Assembly (NCBI GenBank): GCA_028723525.1 | Contig: JAQYET010000060.1 | Coordinates: 124,001 to 188,000, forward strand | DNA from: Prevotellaceae bacterium | GTDB taxonomy: Bacteria > Bacteroidota > Bacteroidia > Bacteroidales > Bacteroidaceae | Length of the DNA: 64,000 nucleotides | Direction: 5' to 3' | Shown here: one piece after another, positions 41,631 to 50,036 of the stretch | Position numbering within the stretch: position 1 is the stretch's first letter | How the letters are laid out: each line of letters begins with the position of its first letter | Position numbers and translations under genes: made by a program | The notes under the pieces: model-generated | What the model was told of the DNA's origin: nothing | The model's input: the letters and a program-made list of their open reading frames with translations, nothing else | Database searches by the model: none

Positions 41631-44078
41631 ATGGGTAAGAAGAAGAAAGAACAAAAGCCCCGAACCTTTATGGAGACAGTGGGGGCTAAAAACATATTTC
41701 AGAATTATATTTTTAACTTTCTGTTCGGACTTGTTTTAGTATTGGTGGCAGTGTTTATGGTCATTGCCTTCATTTCGTATTTCAGTACAGGAGATGCTGA
41801 CCAGAGCCTTGTTTCGGAGATGAGACAAGGCGATTGGATTAACAGCGGTAAGGAATTTAAAAACAGTTGCGGCTCTATCGGTGCTATCATATCCGATTTC
41901 TTCATTGCAAGATGTTTCGGACTTGCAGCTTTCTCTATTCCGTTATTCATCTGTCTGACAGGACTTAGGATGATGAATGTTTATAAAGTCAATCTTCTGA
42001 AATGGTTTCTGTGCCTGTCGGTAATCACGGTATGGTGCTCCGTTACATTCGCAGAGTTTCTCTCTATCGCATTTGAAAACAGCATATTCAATCCCGGTGG
42101 TGGGCACGGTGTGTATATAAGCAACTGGATAGAGAACGTTGTCGGTATGCCCGGACTCTACGTCATACTGCTGTTTGTTGCCATTGCTTTCCTGATTTAT
42201 CTTAGTACGGAGACGATAGAAGTGATGAAAAAATTTCTCAATCCTGCTTACTACCTCTCCAACAGGGTTAAGTTCACTATAACGAACCTGAAGAAAAAGA
42301 CCGACGAAATTGTCAAAGAAGAAGATGAGGAAGAAGAGAATAATCCAAAAGTGTATGACGACCCCGCCCCACAAACGGTGGACTTCACAGACGACGGAAT
42401 AGAAGTGCGCACTCCCGTAAACACCGACGAAAATGGAGTTAGTGATAATTCTGTCGGCAGAAACACAGACAATGTGAACGACCCGGAAATAGAAATAACT
42501 GTAGGCGACGGTGAAGAAAAGGCTGCCAGCAAAACAGTTGTGGGCAAGGTGGATTTATCTACGCCGATAAATCCGAAAGAGCCTTGGACAAAGTATAAGT
42601 ATCCCACGCTCGACCTGTTGAAGAAGTATGACGACGGAGGGAAGGTGTATGTTGACGAAAAGGAACAACTTGCAAACAAAAAGCGCATAGTTGACGTGTT
42701 GGCAACGTTTGGTGTTCAAATAAAGTCGATAAAGGCAACCGTCGGCCCCACCATAACACTATATGAGATAACGCCTGCAGAGGGCGTGAGAATTTCGCGT
42801 ATAAGAGGACTCGAGGATGACATCGCACTGAGTCTTTCGGCACTCGGCATCCGCATAATCGCCCCGATACCCGGTAAGGGAGCAATAGGTATTGAAGTGC
42901 CTAACGCTAAACCGAATATCGTTTCAATGGAAAGCATACTAAACTCGCGCAAATTCCAAGAGACGAACATGGAGTTGCCAATCGCCTTAGGCAAAACAAT
43001 CACCAACGAGGTGTTTATGGTGGATTTGGCAAAGATACCACACTTGCTCGTTGCAGGAGCTACAGGACAGGGAAAGTCGGTTGGATTGAATGCCATTATC
43101 ACCTCCCTACTCTACAAAAAGCACCCTAACGAACTTAAATTTGTGCTAATAGACCCAAAGAAAGTGGAGTTCAGTATATACAACCCGATAGTGAACCACT
43201 TCCTTGCAAAGGTGCCTGACGATAACGAGGAGCCGATTATTACCGATGTGACAAAGGTGATACGTACTCTGAACAGTCTTTGTGCACTCATGGATAACCG
43301 CTATAATATGCTGCGGATGGCTACCGTGAGAAACATAAAAGAATATAATGCGAAATTCGTAAACCACCAACTCGACCTAACCAAAGGTCATGAGTATATG
43401 CCTTATATCGTGGTTATCATAGACGAGTTTGGCGACCTTATAATGACTGCCGGCAAAGAAATAGAAATGCCCATTGCCCGCATTGCACAGTTGGCTCGTG
43501 CCGTGGGAATACACATGGTGATAGCAACTCAGCGCCCCACGACAAGCATCATTACCGGTAATATCAAGGCAAACTTCCCCGGAAGAATGGCTTTCAAGGT
43601 GAGTGCAATGATTGACTCAAGAACAATTCTTGACCAAAAGGGAGCAGAGCAGCTCATCGGTAGAGGAGATATGCTCATACTTAACGGTAGCACTCCGGTG
43701 CGCGTGCAGTGTGCATTCGTTGACACTCCGGAGGTGGAAAAAATCAATTCGTTCATACAAAGTCAGCAAGGTCCTGTCACTCCAATGGAGCTGCCGGAGC
43801 CTGTTACAGACGAGAGCAGCGTAGGTTCGGGAGCGATAAATACCGACGACCTTGACCCGCTGTTCATTGAAGTGGCTCGTTTCATCACCATAAACCAGCA
43901 AGGCTCTACGAGTATGATACAACGGCATTTCTCGATAGGGTATAACCGTGCCGGTCGCCTGATGGATCAGATGGAGAAACTCGGGATAGTTGGTGCCGCA
44001 CAAGGCAGCAAACCACGCGAAGTATTGATAACCGATGAAAACTCGCTTAACACTCTTCTTGCCACAATTCACCGTTAA
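41631..44078 (+). CDS. ftsK: DNA translocase FtsK/SpoIIIE
   Basis: An 815-residue DNA pump for chromosome segregation at the septum. Four N-terminal helices (about 20-180) are followed by an acidic, low-complexity linker (about 210-310). The motor has Walker A GATGQGKSVGLNAI and Walker B VVIIDEFGDLIM. The C-terminal gamma winged helix (QGSTSMIQRHFSIGYNRAGR) recognises polar DNA motifs. The start at 41631 is set by the promoter and by family length. It is followed by lolA-like, a common Bacteroidota order. Confidence 0.96.
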   Translation: MGKKKKEQKPRTFMETVGAKNIFQNYIFNFLFGLVLVLVAVFMVIAFISYFSTGDADQSLVSEMRQGDWINSGKEFKNSCGSIGAIISDFFIARCFGLAAFSIPLFICLTGLRMMNVYKVNLLKWFLCLSVITVWCSVTFAEFLSIAFENSIFNPGGGHGVYISNWIENVVGMPGLYVILLFVAIAFLIYLSTETIEVMKKFLNPAYYLSNRVKFTITNLKKKTDEIVKEEDEEEENNPKVYDDPAPQTVDFTDDGIEVRTPVNTDENGVSDNSVGRNTDNVNDPEIEITVGDGEEKAASKTVVGKVDLSTPINPKEPWTKYKYPTLDLLKKYDDGGKVYVDEKEQLANKKRIVDVLATFGVQIKSIKATVGPTITLYEITPAEGVRISRIRGLEDDIALSLSALGIRIIAPIPGKGAIGIEVPNAKPNIVSMESILNSRKFQETNMELPIALGKTITNEVFMVDLAKIPHLLVAGATGQGKSVGLNAIITSLLYKKHPNELKFVLIDPKKVEFSIYNPIVNHFLAKVPDDNEEPIITDVTKVIRTLNSLCALMDNRYNMLRMATVRNIKEYNAKFVNHQLDLTKGHEYMPYIVVIIDEFGDLIMTAGKEIEMPIARIAQLARAVGIHMVIATQRPTTSIITGNIKANFPGRMAFKVSAMIDSRTILDQKGAEQLIGRGDMLILNGSTPVRVQCAFVDTPEVEKINSFIQSQQGPVTPMELPEPVTDESSVGSGAINTDDLDPLFIEVARFITINQQGSTSMIQRHFSIGYNRAGRLMDQMEKLGIVGAAQGSKPREVLITDENSLNTLLATIHR

Positions 44079-44136
44079 ACCCGGCGACGTTGTCATTGTC
44101 TAATCGAATAGTAAAGTTTCAAAAAAGGAAAAGATT

Positions 44137-44745
44137 ATGAAAAAGAGTATTATAGTAGTAGTGTTGCTGGCTATTGCCACCACAATTTCTTTCGCACAGA
44201 ATGCGAGTCAGGCACGCAAGGTTCTTGACAAGACTGCAAGCATTGTAGGCAGGAAAGGAGGGGCAACCGCAAACTTCACAATCAGCGGCAAGTATGGTAA
44301 TGCGAGCGGAACCATTGCAATAAAAGGCAGTAAATTTCGTGCCAATACGCAGGACGCAATAGTATGGTTTGACGGGAAGACCGAATGGACATACATAAAG
44401 AAAAACGAAGAGGTGAACGTCACCACTCCTACGGAAGCGCAACAGCAAGCAATGAACCCATACAAGTTCATTACTATTTACAAGAATGGGTTCAACCTGA
44501 GCATGACGACTTCGGCATCTGAATACAAAGTACACCTCATTGCGCAAAACCAAACTCGCACCATAAAGGAGCTGTATATCACGATAGACAAACGCACAAA
44601 TCTTCCTAAGCAGATAAAGATGAGGCAGTCGAACGGTTGGACTACAATAAACATAAGTAACTTCAAGGCGGAAAATCAGAGCGATGCCCATTTTAGGTTC
44701 AATTCGAAAGACTTCCCTAAAGCAGAGGTTATTGATTTAAGATAA
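44137..44745 (+). CDS. LolA-like outer-membrane lipoprotein carrier
   Basis: A 202-residue periplasmic protein with a signal peptide (MKKSIIVVVLLAIATTISFA) and a LolA/LolB-type half-barrel: QARKVLDKTASIVGRKGG, then FTISGKYGNASGT and the WFDGKTEWTY segment. It probably shuttles lipoproteins to the outer membrane, though Bacteroidota members may differ. It follows ftsK by 58 bp and precedes the DUF5687 gene by 19 bp. Confidence 0.88.
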   Translation: MKKSIIVVVLLAIATTISFAQNASQARKVLDKTASIVGRKGGATANFTISGKYGNASGTIAIKGSKFRANTQDAIVWFDGKTEWTYIKKNEEVNVTTPTEAQQQAMNPYKFITIYKNGFNLSMTTSASEYKVHLIAQNQTRTIKELYITIDKRTNLPKQIKMRQSNGWTTINISNFKAENQSDAHFRFNSKDFPKAEVIDLR

Positions 44746-44764
44746 TATAAAAACAGTTGTATCA

Positions 44765-46258
44765 ATGAACCGTTTACAGATTTACCGCTCATTATACGAG
44801 CACAACAAGTTGAAGAGCAGGCGCAGTCCGATATTCGAACAGAACACAGTGGCAAAGGTGTTTGTCGGAATAGGAGCGGCTTTCACGGTGCTATATCTCG
44901 TTTTCATAGCGATAATACTTTCGCTGTCAGTAAATGGGAGCTCGTGGATAGAGGGTTATGAAATGATGTTCGCGATACTCCCTTTCATATTGGCTTTAGA
45001 CTTCTTGCTACGTTTCATGTTACAGCAGACGCCCACACAGTTGATACATCCCTACCTTATACTTCCAATGCCCAAACGCTCATGTATCGAAGCATTTCTC
45101 ATATTCTCCATGCTTAGTGGGGGAAATCTCATTTGGCTTGCCCTGTTTGTTCCTTTCTCTATAATGAGCGTGCTGTTTCAGACAGGAGTGTTTCACACCT
45201 TATCATTCCTCATTTCACTGCAGTTGTTCATCGTGATGAACAGCCTGTTTTATAATCTTTGCAGGACATTGATAAGCAACAATATATTATGGTGGGCAGT
45301 ACCAATTTCTGTTTATGCCTTGATATTCACACCTTGGATATTGAATGACATCGGTTATATCTTCGAGTTCTATGCTCATGGTGGCGAGTTCTTCACGTAT
45401 GCCAATCCCTTGGCATATCTATGCTTGTTATGCGTTTTGATATTATTGTTTCTTGTAAATATCAAAATACAGGGATACTATGTGTACAAAGAGGTGTCAG
45501 GACAAGGCTCCAAACAATTGAAAAGGGTTTCCACATTCAACTTCCTAAACCGATTTGGAGAGACAGGAGAGTTCTTGAAATTGGAAATAAAAAGCATTAT
45601 GAGGAACAAGAACGTGAGAAGCTCTTTTGTGATAGGAACAATTATCACCGGCATTCTCAGCCTTATCATTGCATATACCGACATTTACAGCGATTCTTTC
45701 TCGTCAAAGTTCTGGCTTGTATATGTATTTGTTCTTTACGGTGCAATAACGCTCGTAAAGGTAATGGGTTACGAGGGAAACTACATCGATGGACTAATGG
45801 TTCATAAGGAGAACATTCTCGCGCTGCTTCGTACTAAATATTATTTCTATATATCACTGCTTGCGTTTCCTATGTTGCTGATGTTACCCACTGTTTTTTC
45901 CGGCAAATATACATTGCTGCAGCTTGTATCTATTGCTCTTTTCACTGCCGGACCGGAGTTCTGCATACTGATGCAAATGGCTGTATATAACCGTCAGTCA
46001 ATTCCACTTAATACCAAGATTATAGCTAAAGGTAGCGTAGAGACGAATTGGCTACCGGTAGTCGCAGAATTTGTGGTAATGTTCTTACCTGTAATTATCA
46101 TCAGTATTCTTTCCGCGTTTTTCAGTGATCTGGTCACTTACATAATACTTCTTACTACCGGAATGCTGTTTATTGTCTTCCATGAGGTGTGGTTGCGCAA
46201 TATATATAGGCGTTTCATGGCAAGGCGTTACGTAAATATGGATTCTTTCAGAGCATAA
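44765..46258 (+). CDS. DUF5687 membrane protein (ABC-2 permease-like)
   Basis: A 497-residue protein with about 11-12 hydrophobic segments that resembles the Bacteroidota DUF5687 family, often the permease partner of an ABC ATPase. No ATPase gene is next to it here, since it lies between the lolA-like gene and tRNA-Asp. The substrate is unknown. Placement after lolA-like suggests cotranscription with ftsK-lolA. Confidence 0.8.
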   Translation: MNRLQIYRSLYEHNKLKSRRSPIFEQNTVAKVFVGIGAAFTVLYLVFIAIILSLSVNGSSWIEGYEMMFAILPFILALDFLLRFMLQQTPTQLIHPYLILPMPKRSCIEAFLIFSMLSGGNLIWLALFVPFSIMSVLFQTGVFHTLSFLISLQLFIVMNSLFYNLCRTLISNNILWWAVPISVYALIFTPWILNDIGYIFEFYAHGGEFFTYANPLAYLCLLCVLILLFLVNIKIQGYYVYKEVSGQGSKQLKRVSTFNFLNRFGETGEFLKLEIKSIMRNKNVRSSFVIGTIITGILSLIIAYTDIYSDSFSSKFWLVYVFVLYGAITLVKVMGYEGNYIDGLMVHKENILALLRTKYYFYISLLAFPMLLMLPTVFSGKYTLLQLVSIALFTAGPEFCILMQMAVYNRQSIPLNTKIIAKGSVETNWLPVVAEFVVMFLPVIIISILSAFFSDLVTYIILLTTGMLFIVFHEVWLRNIYRRFMARRYVNMDSFRA

Positions 46259-46270
46259 ATTCTACAGACA

Positions 46271-46302
46271 ATAAAAAAAGAGCCACTCATCGAAGTGGCT
46301 CT
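46271..46302 (-). terminator. Terminator of the tRNA-Asp pair
   Basis: On the minus strand a 9-bp perfect stem (46294-46302 with 46279-46287) with a 6-nt loop is followed by a seven-base T-run. It lies 4 bp past the second tRNA and ends the tandem transcript. Confidence 0.85.
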
Positions 46303-46305
46303 CCG

Positions 46306-46380
46306 CGGTGCGTACGGGACTCGAACCCGTGACCTCCTGCGTGACAGGCAGGCATTCTAACCAGGCTGAACTAACGCACC
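46306..46380 (-). tRNA. tRNA-Asp (GTC), copy 2 in transcript order
   Basis: The cloverleaf has acceptor GGTGCGT with ACGCACC, discriminator G, and anticodon loop CTGTCAC between CCTGC and GCAGG, so the anticodon is GTC, aspartate. CCA is not encoded. It is identical over its visible length to the copy at 46428-46502. Confidence 0.96.
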
Positions 46381-46427
46381 ATTGCTCTGTGCATAATCTC
46401 GTAAGGGGGAGGAGAGGAAACTCTCTG

Positions 46428-46502
46428 CGGTGCGTACGGGACTCGAACCCGTGACCTCCTGCGTGACAGGCAGGCATTCTAACCAGGCTGAACTAACGCA
46501 CC
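46428..46502 (-). tRNA. tRNA-Asp (GTC), copy 1 in transcript order
   Basis: It has the same sequence and fold as the tRNA at 46306-46380, separated from it by 47 bp. A TAnnTTTG box lies 30 bp upstream and both copies share one terminator, so they form a two-gene transcript. Confidence 0.96.
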
Positions 46503-46532
46503 AATCAAACGCCCCTTTTAAGATTGCGGATG

Positions 46533-46540
46533 CAAAGGTA
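46533..46540 (-). promoter_or_regulatory. -7 promoter box for the tRNA-Asp pair
   Basis: The minus strand reads TACCTTTG, an exact TAnnTTTG box, 30 bp ahead of the first tRNA. Confidence 0.7.
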
Positions 46541-46572
46541 TAGTTTTTTTTTATATCTTCCAAATCATTAGG

Positions 46573-47088
46573 CTATTTTTTTATTTTTTTTTGCAACAAT
46601 ATTGCATCCTGATAACCATCATAGGAGGATAGCCATTGTTTGAGGGTTGCCGTGGATTCATAACCCAGTTTGCCAAACAACTTCTGTGTGTGTTTGTTAG
46701 ATTGCGCAACAACTGCATACAACTGGAAAATTCCGAGCACATCGGCTGCATAGCGATGCAATTCCTCCAAAGCCTTTGTTGCTATACCTCTGTTGCGAAA
46801 ACTCACCTTTACCACTACCCCGACCTCTGCCCTGCTATGCCGTGGGTTGTAATTAAACAAATCAACAATTCCGGCAACATGTTCTCCGTTTACATCAATT
46901 ATAAGCCGCAGTTGCTTGTCTGCATAAATATCATTGGTGGCATTTGCTATGTATTCATGCAACACATAACGAGAATAAGGCACATTGGTGGAACCTACAT
47001 TCCATATACTACGGTCGTTCTCTATGGCATAAAGTTCCTCCAAGTCTTCCGGCTCCATCGCCCTCAAAGTTATTTTATCAACTTTCAT
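46573..47088 (-). CDS. GNAT-family N-acetyltransferase
   Basis: A 171-residue GNAT protein, similar in layout to SpeG/RimJ-type enzymes. The acetyl-CoA pyrophosphate loop is in VSFRNRGIATKALEEL (about 94-109) and the C-terminal wedge in AVVAQSNKHTQKLFGKLGYE. The substrate could be a polyamine, an amine or a protein N-terminus. Its ATG overlaps the glycosyltransferase stop by 4 bp, making it the last gene of the recR operon. Confidence 0.88.
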   Translation of the reverse strand: MKVDKITLRAMEPEDLEELYAIENDRSIWNVGSTNVPYSRYVLHEYIANATNDIYADKQLRLIIDVNGEHVAGIVDLFNYNPRHSRAEVGVVVKVSFRNRGIATKALEELHRYAADVLGIFQLYAVVAQSNKHTQKLFGKLGYESTATLKQWLSSYDGYQDAILLQKKIKK

Positions 47089-48278
47089 TCCACCACCTCC
47101 TTGAAGGTTATTATCCTGTTGCTATTGGAGTCGAATGTACCGATAATCAAGTTTTTCTTAGGGTTACTGCCGAATATCTGCAGTATTTCCTCATACGAAT
47201 AGGCATCTATATCATATACAATGTATGTGGGAGAGTCTAATTCAACGACCTCTTTTATAGAGTTATGTCCTTCCGGCATGGTCTTACTATCTGCCGTATA
47301 GAAACGTGCCGTCAGTCCGAATTTGCGCGATATGCGGCGACAGTTCTTTATCGCTCCTTCCCTCCCGATAAACACATAGTCGGGATATCGCTCACGTTCT
47401 TTATAGAAACCGAGCATCTTTCGTAACCTTCCAAGTCCCAAAGCCACTGTTGCCATAGATGCCTTGAACAGTATTGCTGCCCTTATGGGCAGGCTTATCA
47501 GAATGGTCATGTTTCCGTAGTGCTTACGGAAGAATATAAACATTGCCTCGTAGAATACATGTACATATCTGAAACTGCTCTTCTGGGTGCTTTCTCCCTT
47601 GTAGTGTAGTATTTCGGCAGGGTAATACCAATTACGGAAACCGGCATTTAGCAGTCGGCAACTCAAATCGATATCCTCTCCATACATAAAAAAATCTTCG
47701 TCAAGAAGTCCTGCCTTGTCGAGTGCCTCACGGCGGAGCATGCAGAATGCACCGCTCACCACCTCAATCTCCACCGGCTTATCCCAAGGCAGATAATTCA
47801 TGTAATACTTGCCATACACGCGACTTTGGGGAAATCTCTTGCACAATCCAACCATCTTATAGAAAGCAGTCATTGGCGTGGGAAGTCCGCGACGACTCTC
47901 CATCGCCACATTGCCATTGCTGTCAAGCATCCTTACGCCCAAAGCTCCGGCATCTTCGTGCTCATCCATAAATCGAAGACAATCGGATATAACATGCTCT
48001 CCGACAAAAGTATCCGGATTGAGCAACAGCACATATTCACTCTCCGTCTGCTTTATCGCAATGTTATTAGCTCTCGCAAAACCCAAGTTGTGATTACTTG
48101 CCACAAGGTTTACCTCTGGGTATAGTCGCGAAATCTTCTCCACGGTGTCGTCTTTTGAGTGGTTGTCCACGACATACACCTCTGCTTCAAGTCCATGCAA
48201 TGCACGTCTCAGGCTGTTAAGGCACTGTTCCAGATAAGGCCTAACATTGTAACTTACTATTACTACCGTCAGTTTCAT
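47085..48278 (-). CDS. Family 2 glycosyltransferase
   Basis: A 397-residue GT2 enzyme, probably adding a sugar to a surface glycan or lipid-linked intermediate. The N-terminal GT-A domain starts VVIVSYNVRPYLEQCL, has VVDNHSKDD as the nucleotide region, and FMYGEDIDLSCRL as the ED-type catalytic motif. A hydrophobic stretch near 280-305 suggests membrane association. The ATG at 48278 is chosen because it opens the GT domain and shares one base with the stop of the upstream gene (TAATG); the longer frame has no conserved residues. Confidence 0.88.
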   Translation of the reverse strand: MKLTVVIVSYNVRPYLEQCLNSLRRALHGLEAEVYVVDNHSKDDTVEKISRLYPEVNLVASNHNLGFARANNIAIKQTESEYVLLLNPDTFVGEHVISDCLRFMDEHEDAGALGVRMLDSNGNVAMESRRGLPTPMTAFYKMVGLCKRFPQSRVYGKYYMNYLPWDKPVEIEVVSGAFCMLRREALDKAGLLDEDFFMYGEDIDLSCRLLNAGFRNWYYPAEILHYKGESTQKSSFRYVHVFYEAMFIFFRKHYGNMTILISLPIRAAILFKASMATVALGLGRLRKMLGFYKERERYPDYVFIGREGAIKNCRRISRKFGLTARFYTADSKTMPEGHNSIKEVVELDSPTYIVYDIDAYSYEEILQIFGSNPKKNLIIGTFDSNSNRIITFKEVVE

Positions 48279-48679
48279 TACTCTATTGTCATTTCCCTCT
48301 TCATGCGCGACTCCGACGGATATATAAAAGCCATTGATATGAGCATGATTATTGCCATATATCCAAAGGCTACATTCATATATATATAATATAATATGGT
48401 ATTCGCGTTTAGCAACAGGGATAGCATGAGCAGACGTATCATAGCCCACTTGCAATATCCCCCCGCCTTTATCTTTGTGCGTATTTTGTTGAAACGCAAC
48501 AATCTAACGGCTAATGGAATAACGCAAATCGTGAACAATTCCGTCAATGTCACCACTACGAACTGCACACTCACATCGTCGGCAAGTACTCCCGGCATCA
48601 GCGTGTCGGTCTCAAACAACAGCACCAATAGCAAAGCGATACCGATGGAAAGCCAGTATGTTATCTTTATCATATTCAT
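48278..48679 (-). CDS. Uncharacterised four-helix membrane protein
   Basis: A 133-residue protein with four hydrophobic segments (about 7-24, 38-62, 80-98 and 100-120) and a basic stretch (RFNKIRTKIKAGG). I do not recognise a named family. It lies 4 bp after recR and its stop codon shares a base with the glycosyltransferase start, so it may assist that enzyme in the membrane. The placement suggests this but does not prove it. Confidence 0.7.
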   Translation of the reverse strand: MNMIKITYWLSIGIALLLVLLFETDTLMPGVLADDVSVQFVVVTLTELFTICVIPLAVRLLRFNKIRTKIKAGGYCKWAMIRLLMLSLLLNANTILYYIYMNVAFGYMAIIMLISMAFIYPSESRMKREMTIE

Positions 48680-48683
48680 ATTT

Positions 48684-49298
48684 TCATGCTCCTCCGTATG
48701 GCACTCTGTCGATAATACTGCGCCCCAAGGTTATCTCGTCGGTATATTCCAACTCATTACCAACACTAATTCCACGCGCTATAACACTCTGTTTCACGTC
48801 ATAGTCGGCAAGTTTACGGAATATGTAGAAAGCAGTTGTATCCCCTTCCATAGTGCTGCTAAGTGCCATTATCACCTCCTTCACACCTCCTTCAGCCACA
48901 CGTCTGACCAGCGAATCCACCTCAATGTCGCTCGGTCCGATACCGTCTATCGGAGATATTATTCCTCCGAGTACATGGTATAGTCCGCGATACTGCTGCG
49001 TATTCTCTATTGCCATAACGTCTTGTATGTTTTCAACCACACAGATGATGCTGTCATCACGCCTACTGTCGGAGCATATAGGGCATACGTCGGTGTCGCT
49101 GATGTTGTGGCACACATTACAATGACGCACTTCATGCTTCAGTCTGCTCAACGCCGTGGTAAGTTCTTCCACAGTCCCGTCATCCTGTCTCAGCAAATGT
49201 AGCACGAGTCGGAGAGCTGTCTTCCTACCTATTCCCGGCAGTTTCGACATCTCGCCTACCGCCTTTTCAAGCAACGCTGATGGATATTGTTGGGGCAT
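48684..49298 (-). CDS. recR: Recombination mediator RecR
   Basis: A 204-residue DNA repair protein that loads RecA with RecF/RecO. It has an N-terminal helix-hairpin-helix ([17 protein letters not shown]), a C4 zinc finger (CNVC then CPIC), and a Toprim domain with [14 protein letters not shown], plus the [16 protein letters not shown] stretch. Length is normal. It heads an operon of four overlapping genes, a grouping of DNA repair with glycosylation that is positional only. Confidence 0.97.
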   Translation of the reverse strand: MPQQYPSALLEKAVGEMSKLPGIGRKTALRLVLHLLRQDDGTVEELTTALSRLKHEVRHCNVCHNISDTDVCPICSDSRRDDSIICVVENIQDVMAIENTQQYRGLYHVLGGIISPIDGIGPSDIEVDSLVRRVAEGGVKEVIMALSSTMEGDTTAFYIFRKLADYDVKQSVIARGISVGNELEYTDEITLGRSIIDRVPYGGA

Positions 49299-49318
49299 TG
49301 TCTTGTCTTTTTCATGTG

Positions 49319-49326
49319 CAAAGTTA
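49319..49326 (-). promoter_or_regulatory. -7 promoter box for the recR operon
   Basis: The minus strand reads TAACTTTG (TAnnTTTG), 21 bp ahead of the recR start and divergent from the engB promoter 43 bp away. Confidence 0.65.
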
Positions 49327-49368
49327 GTTTAAAATAAGCGGAATGCAAAAATATTACAATAATTTTCG

Positions 49369-49376
49369 TACCTTTG
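49369..49376 (+). promoter_or_regulatory. -7 promoter box for engB
   Basis: TACCTTTG matches TAnnTTTG exactly, 13 bp ahead of the ATG, which predicts a leader of only about 7 nt. Confidence 0.65.
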
Positions 49377-49389
49377 CGGCAAAAATAAC

Positions 49390-50004
49390 ATGAAAATAAA
49401 CAAATCGGAATTCAGCATAAGCAGTGCTACTGTCAGCCAATGTCCCAAAGACACCAAACCGGAATATGCTTTCATAGGGCGTAGCAATGTCGGTAAATCA
49501 AGCCTTATAAACATGTTATGCAATCATAAAGGACTGGCAAAGACGTCATCAACGCCCGGCAAGACTCTGCTCATCAACCATTTCATAATAAACAACGAAT
49601 GGTATATAGTTGACCTCCCCGGCTACGGATATGCGAAGAGGTCGAAGACACAGCGCGACAAACTCGAACAGATGATTTCTTCATACATTTTGCAGCGCAA
49701 ACAACTCACTAACGTTTTCGTTCTGATAGACATAAGACACGACCCGCAACAGATTGACCGCGAGTTCATCGACTGGCTTGGGAATAGTGAAATTCCGTTT
49801 GCTATCGTCTTTACAAAGGGCGACAAACTGGCTCCTTCGAAAATGAAAGAACAGGCAAAGGCATACATGTCGAAACTTGAAGACACGTGGGAAGTGCTCC
49901 CACCCTACTTCGTCTCAAGTGCAGAAAAATCATTCGGACGCGACGAAATTCTTGACTACATAGAGAGCATAAACGAGGAGATAAAGAACAACTCTCAGGA
50001 ATAA
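49390..50004 (+). CDS. engB: Ribosome-biogenesis GTPase EngB (YsxC)
   Basis: A 204-residue TRAFAC GTPase needed for large-subunit assembly. G1 is GRSNVGKSS (about 33-41), G3 is DLPGYGYAK, and G4 is TKGDKL, with G2 threonines in SSTPGKT. Length matches the family. It is followed after 32 bp by the ABC-F gene, and both have ribosome-linked families. Confidence 0.96.
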   Translation: MKINKSEFSISSATVSQCPKDTKPEYAFIGRSNVGKSSLINMLCNHKGLAKTSSTPGKTLLINHFIINNEWYIVDLPGYGYAKRSKTQRDKLEQMISSYILQRKQLTNVFVLIDIRHDPQQIDREFIDWLGNSEIPFAIVFTKGDKLAPSKMKEQAKAYMSKLEDTWEVLPPYFVSSAEKSFGRDEILDYIESINEEIKNNSQE

Positions 50005-50036
50005 CCGGTTACATACCATAATAATTTACAAGGAAA

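Noticed and set aside
46262..46563. Two short minus-strand frames around the tRNA-Asp genes
   Set aside because: They are translations of the two identical tRNA genes, which explains their shared peptide.
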